A DNA stretch of 64,000 bases, taken from positions 3,596,001 through 3,660,000 of the forward strand of contig JBANDB010000004.1 of assembly GCA_037576215.1 (NCBI GenBank). Direction: 5' to 3'. Shown one piece after another: positions 10,291 to 20,429 of this stretch. The translations under genes were made by a program, and so were the position numbers. The number at the start of each line of letters is the position of its first letter. Position 1 is the first letter of the stretch. Source of the DNA: Armillaria gallica (Eukaryota; Basidiomycota; Agaricomycetes; Agaricales; Physalacriaceae). The notes under the pieces were generated by a model. The model searched no databases, was not told the DNA's origin, and saw only the letters and a program-made list of their open reading frames with translations.

Positions 10291-10587
10291 GTCAATGCTG
10301 GCGTGCTCTACCTTCATGTCATCATAGAATTTGTCGTTGTCGAGCAGATTGCTCGTGCCGACAGCCTGGATGCATTGCTCTTTCGGCTGGTCAGTATGTT
10401 TTCTGTGATGGGCTTGATGTTGTTTGCCGTCTTCGATGACCCTCTGGGAAACCTGACCCACCGCACAGCTTTGCTGCTGCACCATTGGCTTCTCCTCACT
10501 GATTCGAATATCTTTGAGCCTTCCATCGACAATGGCCATGAATTCTGCATATGTCCGTATTTGGGGATAGGTAATGTGTATCTGCAC
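10291..10587 (-). pseudogene. Unrecognised minus-strand coding remnant with dispersed repeat copy 2
   Basis: A minus-strand frame of about 100 codons ends in the SET scrap. It includes QIHITYPQIRTYAEFMAIVD and the segment SNLLDNDKFYDDMKVEHA, which recurs in altered form at 1770-1930. Part of the same region is therefore duplicated at both edges of the array. No start, splice pattern or known domain is convincing. It is read as a remnant of an unidentified gene. Confidence 0.35.
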
Positions 10588-10864
10588 ATCGCCTCCTTAA
10601 CCTAGTGCAGGATGCTCAAAGCCAATCGTGCATGTTCGCCGCCGTGTACAATCGATCTAGCGTCTTGGATCTCGGACAGGATTGAGCTTGATGCTGAACA
10701 TACCAATCAAACTTGCGGTCAATGTCCATTGCGAGACCAATGCCGAATCTTCAATCTCTATGGCCCTAAACGTACTGTCGCACAGCCTCGCAAAGTTCAA
10801 GATATAAAAGCGGAATGAAAGTACATAATAAGGCTACAGACATGGATTGTTGACGACCTCGCTA
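10588..10864. other. Intergenic, nothing recognised
   Basis: This stretch lies between the remnant and the FunK1 gene. It shows only short open frames. Confidence 0.4.
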
Positions 10865-13484
10865 CTAAACGGCCACTTCGAGCTGGTCGTTGCGTACTAC
10901 AAGGGGTGAACCAGCGAATTCACTACAGATGTCAAGGACGATCGAGTAAGAAATTTGATTCTGGAGAGTTTCTTCATCAAAGGCACCCGTGGCTTTTCCG
11001 CGAGCTTGGCGGTGGGAATGTGAAGTCCGAGCGGATTGTCCATCTGCGAACTGCCCGTGAAGGTTGTTTAACCAGGGCTGAAACGAAGCGAAGCCGTTGT
11101 TCACTGCGACTGTGTCGCCCATGATGAAACCAATTTTCTTGTCCTTCAAAGTAGCACGACCGAGCTTGTACCATTCATCGAATGGGGAGGATACTTTCTC
11201 GCAGGTCAGAGGCGCGGGTTCAGAAGATGTGGGTGTAGCCAAGACCTTGTAACGACAACAGAGTAGGAGAATGACGTAGAAAACGGACTCTACATCGTGT
11301 CGATAAAGGTGTTTGGGCGGCTGTCCATTCTTGTTGATGAGGAGTTCATACGCCATGTAGGGAAGAGTGCCGGTACGCTGGAACGAGGAAGCGCCAGGAA
11401 CATCTCGTAAGGAGGACAAGTCGAAATCGTTGAGAACGCCGCGTACATGACCGTCGATGGTTCGGCGCCACATGATATTCCCTGGACTAACGTCCCGGTG
11501 GATGATCCTCGGGTGATCATACAGCCATTTGTGAACTGCGGCGACAATCAGAAATCGTAATTTAGAAGTGAGAATGGTATACGCACTTTGCAAAATGTCG
11601 AAAAAGACTTGAGCGTACTCTCCAACCGTCCGGAGTTCTTCGAGAGGATACAACTTCTCCTGGACGGTGATTCGACAGACACGGTCTTCGTAATCAATCG
11701 TCTCATTCTCTGCACACTTTGCCGTTTTGCAGAAAGCCGCGATATTTGCCTGAGTAGAATCTGCGTCGTAGCCAAAGTCTTGACAAAGGAGAATATCGGG
11801 TAAATGGTCGAGGGCCCAGTCTGGCTTCTTCCCTGTCTTCATCGTTCGCGCCTTCTCTCTGGCTATCTTGACCAAGTCGGCTTCCGATTTTCGTTCGACG
11901 GCAGGCCAGCTGATCTTGATGACGAGTTCTTTACCCTTCCACCCCTTGTAGTCCGACTTAGCCTCGGCAACGCAAGTGTGGCGACCGATGATGGCAGGCT
12001 AGCGTGATATAATTCGTCCAAGGATGACCTCAACTTCAACCTTGTCATCACCTTTATCCAACTTCAGCTTGAGCGGAAACTTCACTCCTTTGAAGATAAC
12101 TCTCTGGTCGAAAGCTCCCCCATCCTTTACACATCTTTTCATGTACGTTTCGTAGTTCTCGATGAGCGCCCTGTCAACGTAAAAATGTTCTTGGATGCCC
12201 CGCTGCTTGAGTGTAAGTCGACCCAATCCGATAAGCAATGCGCCGAACTCGTCCGTTATCACTGTGGTAGTTGTCTCAGATGTTTTTACCGATTTGAACA
12301 TATCAATCGGTTTGCAGACTATGATGATAGAGCGATCGTAGTAGAGGAGTTGTATGCGTCCCACCGTAACGAGAGCACCAATACAGTGAGTACGAAAACC
12401 GGTGCTGGACAGAATCTCGAGGGCGTAACGGCCACATTGTACTATCGTTTTACGGCGAGCCTGAGATTGTTCTTCTTCTTCCGTTGTTGGTTCGTCTACT
12501 GCAATGTCTCCTTCTCTGAGAGAACTGAGGGCCGTCGAAATTTCCGACTTATTCCTGGCATCCGAAACGTCAGGCGTTGTCCCAGAGCGTGCATGCTTGG
12601 AGGCATGAGGAGGTTCCTTTTGAGAGCGACGCTTCTTTGCGGTGGATCCCGGACGCGACGATATGACAGGGGGCAGAACGCTACCGGGATCGCGGTGTAC
12701 AGTGGTTTTAGCTCGCACACCGCCCGAGGATCCTCGCCAGCTTAGTGGAGTAGTTAGCCAGAAGAATGTCAGAAGAAAGAGAATACTCACCATCTGACAG
12801 AACTCTGTACCTAGCATCGGTCCCCTCGTCGAGGAAGGACAATTTGGGCTTAAATTCCTGCCAATGCATTGCCTGCGCCCAAGAAAAGTTACGGTCGGGC
12901 CCACTATCCTTCATTACATCAACAGCGTTTCCTGAACTGGTGAACATCGCGCGAAGAACGCCCAAGGTATCAGGGACATTCCGTTCTAAACCGCCCGCTA
13001 CCGGCTTCGCGTCTTGTCGATAGATTCCCAGTCCAGATTTGTCGGTGGCACCTAGAACGTCGAACGCGCTATTACAAATCACGCCGTAGGGATGGTAGAA
13101 CGACTTTTCCCCAGGTTTAGTCTTGTTGCATACGTCAACGTAAGTCTGCATATGCTGTTTGAATACAGGGTTGTCACTGATCGCCTTAGCCTGCTTGGTT
13201 ATCTCGTCGTTGGTCTTCCAGTCAGGAGGAAGATGAAGAACTGTTGGGAGGAAATGTTCGGCGTGGATGAAAACACGTTCTCTGAGATCTTCTTCAATGT
13301 ATCGATCGAAATGACCGACAAGGTAATCCGGGGTGGTTGCGGGATCAACGGTTGGGGCGTGATTGCTAAGTGGAGTACTCTGCACAGAGGAAAGTATTTG
13401 TTGAGCGCGAGATCCGTTCGGTGGAGTTTTCCTCCCTGGGGAGGTGGAGAGAGCAGTGCCATCATCCGCAACACTCGAAGACAT
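10865..13484 (-). CDS. FunK1-type fungal protein kinase
   Basis: Read downwards, exon 1 is 13484-12791 (start MSSSVADDGTALSTSPG) and the next exon begins at about 12732. The last intron is 11586-11536 and the stop is at 10865. An N-terminal helical region and a basic, low-complexity linker (TAKKRRSQKEPPHASKHARS) precede the kinase. The kinase region shows GRHTCV (glycine-rich position), ELVIKISW (VIK lysine), HRDVSPGNIM (catalytic loop, with Ser replacing the usual Lys) and LNDFDLS in place of DFG. That combination is the signature of the fungal FunK1 family, which is expanded in Agaricomycetes. It presumably phosphorylates proteins; the partner is unknown. Odd: an in-frame TAG at 12001-11999 separates the two halves in the same frame. 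A short intron ending in CTAG (for example 42 bases) would remove it. Otherwise it is a nonsense mutation. Confidence 0.82.
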
Positions 13485-14136
13485 AGTAATGTTGGGGAAA
13501 AATTGAAAGGGGTAGAACGAGAGAAGGGGGTCAAAGAAGAATATAGCGGCAACCATTTTGACGTGTTTTTAAGGTCGCGTAGAACAATAGTGAGCCCAAT
13601 GTAGGTAGTGGCAAGGTAGAACAAAGTAAACCTGTGAACGGCACGTGGTCGTGTGGCATCCGTCATCACGGACAATGCCGGACGCCGGACCGGATGCATT
13701 ATTTCGGATTTCCTTTTATTCCTTTGACAAACACCCTGCCATTCAAAGAATACCCGCGTACAAACTCTACCTGAACTTCAATGTACCTTTAAATCTGTTG
13801 TTGTGGAGATCAACTTATTTTCGTGAAGTTGCCATTTGGTTGAATTTGCAAGGTCGGGGCCTCTGAACTCCATTGTAGTCATCCTGCTGCCTGCAGATCT
13901 GACGATATCATTGTCCTTGATTAGTTCGCTGAATTCTTTGTTGATATTTTCCGGGTGTTTAACTTGGTACCTCTATAACAGCTCTAAATAGAATTAAACG
14001 TGAAAAATGTCTTCATCTCTTTCGAGAGTCGTGTACGTGCTGCGAAGATTTACTACAACGACCCAAAATATCGTTCCGTTCATCAAGGTCTCAGGCCAGC
14101 ACAGCCAACTTTAGCTGTCGACCTTTCTTTTATGAG
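13485..14136. other. Intergenic, probable FunK1 promoter
   Basis: This 0.65-kb stretch is upstream of the FunK1 gene and contains only short frames. No motif was recognised. The A/T-rich part at 13920-14010 carries no clear element. Confidence 0.35.
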
Positions 14137-14660
14137 TAGAGCCCAGCGGTCTCGGCGTCCTTCATAAGCTCTACGGTAGCGCGCGGCTCGGCTCGAAGCT
14201 TTGAGCCAGCCGTAGCCGGCCGGGGCTAGCCGAGCCGTCCCCAAGCCGTCTCTGCGGCCTCTAACGGCCCACGGCTCAAGCTCGAAGTTCGAAGCCGTGA
14301 GCCGCAGCCTGAACCGGGGCCGTGCACTGACCGTTAAACCACCCTATTCTTGCTTGAATACAATGAAAATAGGCCTCGGAATGGTGTGCTAGATGGTGCA
14401 AATGCAAGCCATCTGTGTTGAACTGCCATCGAGTGTCTATTTCCTGTGAATCGCAGCGCCGGAGCGTGTGATTAGTCAGCTTGGTCTTCTTTAATGCACG
14501 ATGACACCGCTCATATCGACTTGTGCTGAGCCATGGCCTGAGCCTGAGCCGGCCCCAGGCCGACCCTGCATAAGGCCTGAGGCTCGGGCTTCAATTTCAT
14601 GAAGCCTAAGCCGCTCAAAGACGAGCCCAAGCCGCGGCTTCCAGGCCGAGCCGGGCCCTA
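14137..14660. repeat. GC-rich repeat, possible non-autonomous hAT-like element
   Basis: Two blocks made of variants of GGCTCGGCTCGAAGC and AGCCGTGAGCC (about 14160-14335 and 14525-14660) flank an ordinary 190-base centre. The outer ends TAGAGCCCAGC at 14137 and, in reverse, TAGGGCCCGGCTCGG at 14660 resemble imperfect terminal inverted repeats. GC-rich subterminal repeats are a known habit of hAT-type elements. There is no transposase and I could not find a clear 8-bp target duplication, so the class is an inference. Confidence 0.45.
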
Positions 14661-14708
14661 CGATACGTTCAGGAAGGTAGAGCTTCTACCTTCCTGAACG
14701 TATCGTAG
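14658..14708. repeat. Perfect 24-bp inverted repeat (fold-back) at the 3' end of SET pseudogene D
   Basis: Arms 14658-14681 and 14685-14708 are exact reverse complements with a 3-base loop. The right arm is the last recognisable coding sequence of SET copy D. The left arm is its mirror and joins directly to the GC-rich repeat. The structure therefore marks the point where gene D was cut off. Confidence 0.9.
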
Positions 14709-16344
14709 CGTTTCTCCCCGGCACCCAGATTAGCCATCCACAGCTTCTTCCCGTACATCAGGGCCTTCTTTTCGTCGTTCTGGTGCACATACGCATAGTA
14801 TAACTGGTGCAGCGTTTTGTAATACTCTTCTGATCCCTCTGGCCTTTCCTCTTGGATCCTCACCAGGGTATGCACTGCACGATCGATCCAGGCATCTGGA
14901 CGCGCTCCCGCGTCTCATTTCATCGGAACAGCCATGGCGGGGGCGGTTCAGGACAGCAGCACGGATAGGTCACTCTTGACCGGGTCGAAAGGTGCACTCG
15001 ATGCCATAGATCCTGAGGTCTTCCGCGCGACCCGCAGCTTGCCGCAGAATACCAGTGGAATTAGTAAAAATCTCCTCGCTGCATAGAGAAGGAGGTCATG
15101 TAGAACTTACGATGGGTGTTTGGCGAACAGCTATACTGTCATGGCGGTGTTAGTGCTAGGACAGCTGAACTAGGATGAATTTCTGACCTGTAGTTTACCC
15201 TCGAAAGATCTTTGAAGACGCTGGTATAATGGCCAACTTTGTACTACTCATCACAGTTAGCTAGGTACAGAAGGATCGCAGACAAACGTACAATCGTCCG
15301 GGGTCGACTCTGATAACTTTTCTGTTTCTTCTATCGTCGAGTAGAATGCATCAGAAACAATCATCCGCAACAAGGCCGACAACCTACTAGTCTTATCCTT
15401 GAGGTCGTCCTCAAGACCATATCCATTCGTGCGAACCACACCCAATAGTGGACCCGTCCCAGTGCAAATGGCTGTTATGGAGACACTTAAATACCTTCTT
15501 ACTCTCCTCGGACATTCGCACAAAGATGGAATGTACGACGCCCTCGGATTGATACAGATGACATTGTTATTTGTCCTCCGGGGTGAGGCCTTTCTTCATA
15601 CGGATCACTGGTACACCGTTGGGTGACAGAGACGTAACCATCATAGGCCTCGTCGACTATGAGGTCGCTTATGAGGTCGCTCATCTTGATCTTGCGCCTC
15701 GCGAACATGCCTAACCCGTGACCCGGGGACGAAGGGACACGATAGACCTTGTCTTCCGTCTTCTTTATAGGTCGCGGAAACCCGGAGATGTGCTTGAGCC
15801 ATCGGTTAAGATATCCAGATATCAAGCACTGGGTCCACCCGCCAGGGAAGGGGACCTGCACGTGGTGTGAACGATCGTCGTGCTCATGAGGCGTATCTAC
15901 AAAGGCACAACCATCGTCATCGGGCGCTGAGGCAGAAGCTAATGTAGAATCGGTTAAAGCCGGTATGATAGGTAGCACGCAGGCATCTACCTTTTTCGAA
16001 GTCTTCGTCAGTGTATCCAATTGTGGCCATCGCCTGAGCAGCTTTCTTTTTCAGCTGCTCTGTAAAAGATTCATCAGCCTCACCAACATTGAGGGGCGAC
16101 ATCAGAGGAATACCTTTCATAATGCCTTTACCTTCCACCGTACGGTCTAGAAACTTTCATGAGAACCTGTAGAACATTCATTGATACATTACACATATAA
16201 CGACATGTAATACGACATGCCTTCGACGATATTCAGGTCTTTCAAGTCATCCAACGAGCCAACTGGCAAACTCGTCGGTTTCTCAATATTCAAGGCAGAA
16301 AACTGGCGCTTGGCCTTTGCCGTAGTAAGAAAACCGCGCATCAT
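14685..16344 (-). pseudogene. SET-domain protein gene D, multiply disrupted and 3' truncated
   Basis: The start at 16344 gives MMRGFLTTAKAKRQFSA, like gene B. A clean exon (about 15690-15950) reads VPFPGGWTQCLISGYLNRWL through GHGLGMFARRKIKMSDL. Lesions against genes A and C: a 2-base deletion near 15650 after the DLIVDE segment, then in the corrected frame a TAA at 15569-15567. The motif NHSCSPN is changed to NYSCSPN, replacing the key His. About 30 bases of the ARDIEEGEE segment are missing and the frame is lost. The post-SET cysteines are altered. The C-terminal helices (LYYAYVHQNDEKKALMYGKK) remain readable at 14730-14880 but end in the fold-back. This is almost certainly a pseudogene. 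The upstream TATA box is still present. Confidence 0.85.
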
Positions 16345-17130
16345 GGTGGTTGGGATCGAAGGAGCTTCATCGATGACTTGTTCTTATATATTCTTGAAAA
16401 GAACTTGAAGCATGCATGTCGAAAGAGATCTGCGTTCGGCAACGGCTATCATTAACCTTTGTTCACGGATTGCTTTGGGCTAGTAAAGAAATACAATCGG
16501 CGAGTGTAAAGCACGAAGAAGCATAAACGCACAACGTTGAGGAGGCCTCTGAAAATCTTCCAATTCGGATGGATTCACTAGGGGGGCGTCGACAGTCACT
16601 CAAGCCAGAAATAATGTCCATCAATCCCAGGAACTGTTGGAAATCAGGCAGATGGGCATAAGGGAGCACAGCGAGCGGTCGTCGTGGTGGTCAAAAGGAT
16701 GAATTGTTAAGGTACCAAACGTCACGTAAATGAGTAGTAAGCGGGCTAAATATAGTACGGGTATATACCGAGTTCGATCTCCAACAGGAACAGGATATCG
16801 ATAGGGCAAGGCAAAGTCTACAAATCAACGAAATCGTGATTAGGTGAGGGAACGCGGGGGAATACTAGAGAAGTTCTGGTGTCAACGTGGTGGTAAACGG
16901 TAAAGAAAGGAAAGGTATGGGAACGAGATTCAGAGCCGGCTGATCCCGACGAACAGTGGAACATGTTCCGATCCCGCTCAATACGAGGAGTATACAAAGA
17001 CGATACTAGAAACAAAGCCTTTCGCATGCGAAACCTAATGCATTCAGACCCTGGAGCTTGGAGTGAGAACATCCATCATTTTTAGGATACTGATAGTACT
17101 CTCGCACTGGGACGGAAATAGTTGTATCGA
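16345..17130 (-). promoter_or_regulatory. Upstream block of SET gene D, third and more diverged copy
   Basis: Parts of this region (about 16860-16960 and 16985-17130) match the blocks upstream of genes A and C, in the same orientation as C. It contains no gene that I can recognise. Confidence 0.5.
16384..16390 (-). promoter_or_regulatory. TATA box of SET gene D
   Basis: On the minus strand TATATAA lies about 40 bases before the ATG at 16344, as in the other array members. Confidence 0.5.
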
Positions 17131-17423
17131 CAGAAGCCACCACGAAGACACCAACGAAGAAAGTTTTCCGTAAGGCTGTAGGAGAGAACATCCCCTGCAG
17201 ATCCTTTTACTCATGGAAATATCTACCATCCACTTGTACAACTTCAGAGGCATTTATCAGAGACAATTTTAAGGGTGATTCTATCAAGGTCAGAAGATCA
17301 GAGATGCAAAAGATAATTGAATACATTCCATTCGACACAGATAATGAACCCATTTGTTTGCTGCAACCCAAAGACCACCAACTGGAAGTCCTCGCAAGTG
17401 CACAGCAAAGAAAAAGGGATCCC

Positions 17424-17610
17424 CCGACGACACAAGCCAGTACTGCAGTAGCAAGGTCATCGCGCCTCCATGTTGCAAGCAGAGCACAGAGGACAAGGGC
17501 GGCAAAAATTAGATAACCAATACGGGAGGCGGTGCCTCCGTAATAGTGGTTAAACTATTAAGAACAGATACTACACTTGATCTAAGCCAAAAGGCCAGAG
17601 TGGTAAGGTT
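17424..17610 (-). ncRNA. U2 spliceosomal snRNA
   Basis: The minus strand from about 17610 carries the universally conserved 5' part of U2. It includes GGCCTTTTGGCTTAGATC and then AAGTGTAGTATCTGTTC, which contains the GTAGTA that pairs with the intron branch site. Stem-loop IIa (TAATAGT, loop TTAACC, ACTATTA), stem-loop IIb (GGAGGC, loop ACC, GCCTCC) and an Sm site AATTTTTG follow in the expected order. A 3' stem (GATGAC paired with GTCGTC) closes near 17426. A total of about 187 bases fits the normal U2 size. The 5' end is set by homology and by the TATA box; it and the 3' end are uncertain by a few bases. Role: branch-point recognition in the spliceosome, which fits the intron-dense genes around it. 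Confidence 0.93.
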
Positions 17611-17630
17611 TTCGGATGTCGGGACATGCC

Positions 17631-17638
17631 TTATATAT
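17631..17638 (-). promoter_or_regulatory. TATA box of the U2 snRNA gene
   Basis: On the minus strand ATATATAA lies 21-28 bases before the inferred U2 5' end, suitable for RNA polymerase II transcription of an snRNA gene. Confidence 0.6.
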
Positions 17639-18329
17639 CTCCGAGCTAGGACGCACGGACCATGTCCATTGTCGGATATCGGATATCGGGCCGATATTCC
17701 TTCCTTTCGACCAATTTCATTCTCGACGGCGACGTCCTATGCTGTATACTTGTAAGTTTACCAGCTACAGCTGCAGTCTCCAACAAGTCACAGCGGTGCT
17801 TCCATTCCACATTGGGAATATAATGGCGCATCGAGGCCCGAGCCCCTTCCATGGATGCATAGCGATGTATTAGGGCAGCAAACGACAGGTGCAGGAGGCT
17901 GTCGTTTTGGGTGCTTCGAGTTATGGACATGGCAAGAGAAACACATTGAATAATGATATCCATACTGTAGTGACCCGTGTCTTCGAAGTCAGCTCCAAAG
18001 GAGACTAGGCCCTTCGCATCTCGAATTGTACGGTGCCTCCGAGGACTTGACTTCGTCGCAACGGCACGTAGATTAGCGGTGTTCTATCGGCAAAGAAATA
18101 GAACCCAGAGGTACTAATGGGATTGCTACATTCTAAGGAGCGGGTCGCGTTGAATAGTATTGCACTCAATTACACAAATTAGCCGCGAATCCATCCTGTA
18201 ACTTCGCTGTCCGGGTCCGCAATTCTCGAAGGTTGAGGATCAACCTTGTCACTGTCACTGTCGTACTAGACCAGATAAAGCTGAATGGCATGTTTGTTAA
18301 TATCTTTTCTTGACGGTCGTTGAGTTGAA
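17639..18329. other. Spacer between the U2 gene and the DUF6533 gene
   Basis: Short open frames only. This stretch holds the upstream side of U2 and the 3' flank of the DUF6533 gene. Confidence 0.35.
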
Positions 18330-19707
18330 ACTCACAATACGCCTAAGAGGACGAGAGAAACCTGCCGGTGATTTTTTAGAAATACAGAATACGGAAACGG
18401 GCCAAAGCAGAGGACTGACTGGGGCTATGGATGCCAGTAACAGGTTCATGAGCCGCAGTGCTTGTGGTGATATAGATGAGTATCAGATGTTTGTGCAACG
18501 ATACAGGTGCTCACCGAACAAGATCTAGGGAGGACGGCATCAGGTTGTAGACCAGGTTATTGGCTCTGAAGACTTACAAGGAAGTATGCAATTCCGTCAC
18601 GATACAGTATCTTACCAACATCCGTGTGCAGGGATCTCGGTCTTGACAATGCGTTGTACACCATAGCCGACATAGCCACAACTTCAAAGGCTAGCTATAA
18701 TAGCACGATTCGAAATCAGTGTCAAGCTCATTAAGAAGATCGTCCGCTACTCACACACGGAGCCCAGAGCAGAGGCACATGGGCTCTATCCCTGATCGCG
18801 CATGTACGTAGATCATGATCAAAGTACATGTTATCTAAATCCAAGTAAGTAGCAGTCAAAAAGTGCTAAAGATCACATACGGCTTGTTGCTACCACCACA
18901 ACAGTCGTACATGCGATATTGGCTATCGCTGTCAGGGTGAAGAGCGCCAAGGTACAACAAATGAAAAGCGGAGTTCGCTCCCAGAGATTCCAGAGGTGCA
19001 GGAGAACTAGGACTTAGGGAACAGTGAGTTAGTTTTAGTGCTGCCTCGAAGCCAAGGGTGGAAGCGCTTTACAATTTGAAATTGCAACCGATATTTGGCC
19101 GAGGTACATCTAGGAACTGGGATTAGCCACGATCCTGTGTTGGTATGTGAAGCGAAACAAATCACCGAGATGTCATACCAGATTACGCAACTTTGGGGGA
19201 GGGAAATGAGTGCTCAATCCAAGCATCCCAGCAAGCAGAAACCTTACAACTGGCAAACCGTTACTTAGTAATGAATGTCCTTCGAGAAAGCACCGGATTG
19301 AAACTTACGGTATTCGACACATACGAGTTGGCTATTCCCGATAATACTGCGCGAACCAATTAGAAGCTGACAGCCCGAACCCGAACCCAAAGGACGTACG
19401 GTGTGTGTGGATGATGACGCTCGATGGGACGAAATATCGTAAAAGTAGGAAGAGGACTTTGGGGACGGACCAGCGCGCTGCCCAGATGAGTCCTACTTCG
19501 GCGGAGAATGTCAGGAGATGGTCATAAAGCAGGACCTGGGATAGTAAGTAAAATATATGACTAGCAACCCTAGTAAGGCTTACCACGAGCCCAGCGCCTA
19601 CAAAGTTACACATCAGGCTTCGGAGCGCTACAGTTAATCAAGAGCTTACTAGTGAGATAGCGAGTAGCCTGGATATGCCATACGATTTCAGTGGCCGTCT
19701 CGCTCAT
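18330..19707 (-). CDS. DUF6533-type multi-spanning membrane protein
   Basis: The ATG at 19707 gives MSETATEIVWHIQATRYLTS. After two short introns comes LLYDHLLTFSAEVGLIW then ARWSVPKVLFLLLRYFV, the DUF6533 signature of basidiomycete membrane proteins. Further exons read LHLWNLWERTPLFICC, then TLALFTLTAIANIACTTVV, then ITCTLIMIYVHARSG, all membrane-spanning segments, and a C-terminal stretch SAMVYNALSRPRSLHTDVGK followed by LYRDGIAYF. At least five hydrophobic segments are visible. The biochemical role of the family is unknown. The middle exon (about 19180-19250, CKVSACWDAW) and the exact stop could not be fixed, and one phase does not fit, so a small lesion is possible. The family call is good; the exon structure is approximate. 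Confidence 0.65.
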
Positions 19708-20429
19708 GGAAGACGTAGTCAAGCGGCGACTGCAGCTTTGGCGCCCTGCATACTATTATCACCCCTTGGTCGTCGCACGGATCAGCTCTGCGCGTGCCGG
19801 GTACAATTGAGCTTATTCCACATTCATCATCAACCCTGATGCCCGCTTAGACTCAGATGGCCACCCAGATGGCACGGTCGCGGCCAAGTCGCGGCAGCAA
19901 AACTTGAATATAATCCAGAGATAGTCCATCACAAGATGCCGTTACAAAGTACCGATATTTTTGGCTCTTATTCTGCGCGTTTCTTAGAAAATGGTAATGA
20001 ACGGTGGACCATGGAGACTGAAGAGAAGGAAGAGGCATCTGCTACAGCGGGCCGAATCATGCCGAATCTATGCCAGCACCCACGGCCACGTGATTCACGT
20101 TTCGGGCGGTCTACTGCGGTCGACGCTCCCTATTGCGACGGTAGCTTTACTTTGACTCTTCGATTCCTCGCAGTTCAGTTGATTCCGTATCTGGAACTAT
20201 ATCGAACCCAATGTCAATTTCGTGATCTCCCGCTAGGCTTATCTGAATATGCTTCTGGGTATTGACGGTCTTCTTTGGGCAACGTTATCTCCCGCCATCA
20301 GACTAGAAACACAAACGTCAAATTTTTCCCATTAATCCTTAGGCCTTATCTTTAGTCGCCGTCCTCGGGCCTTGTTTAAGAGGCAGCTTTATCTATGGCC
20401 TGGTTCTTTCCCTGTAACTTTGTGCCTCC
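19708..20429. other. Divergent promoter region
   Basis: This stretch lies between the diverging DUF6533 (-) and DUR3-type (+) genes and must hold both promoters. It also contains a short plus-strand frame (19936-20265) that I regard as spurious. No defined site was recognised. Confidence 0.4.

Noticed and set aside
12185..12745. Plus-strand frame of 186 codons
   Set aside because: Lies antisense to the FunK1 exon, which carries the recognisable domain.
13092..13604. Plus-strand frame of 170 codons
   Set aside because: Antisense to the N-terminal exon of the FunK1 gene, with no motif.
17290..17516. Open frames on both strands around 17.3-17.5 kb
   Set aside because: They overlap the U2 snRNA gene, which explains the sequence conservation far better than a protein.
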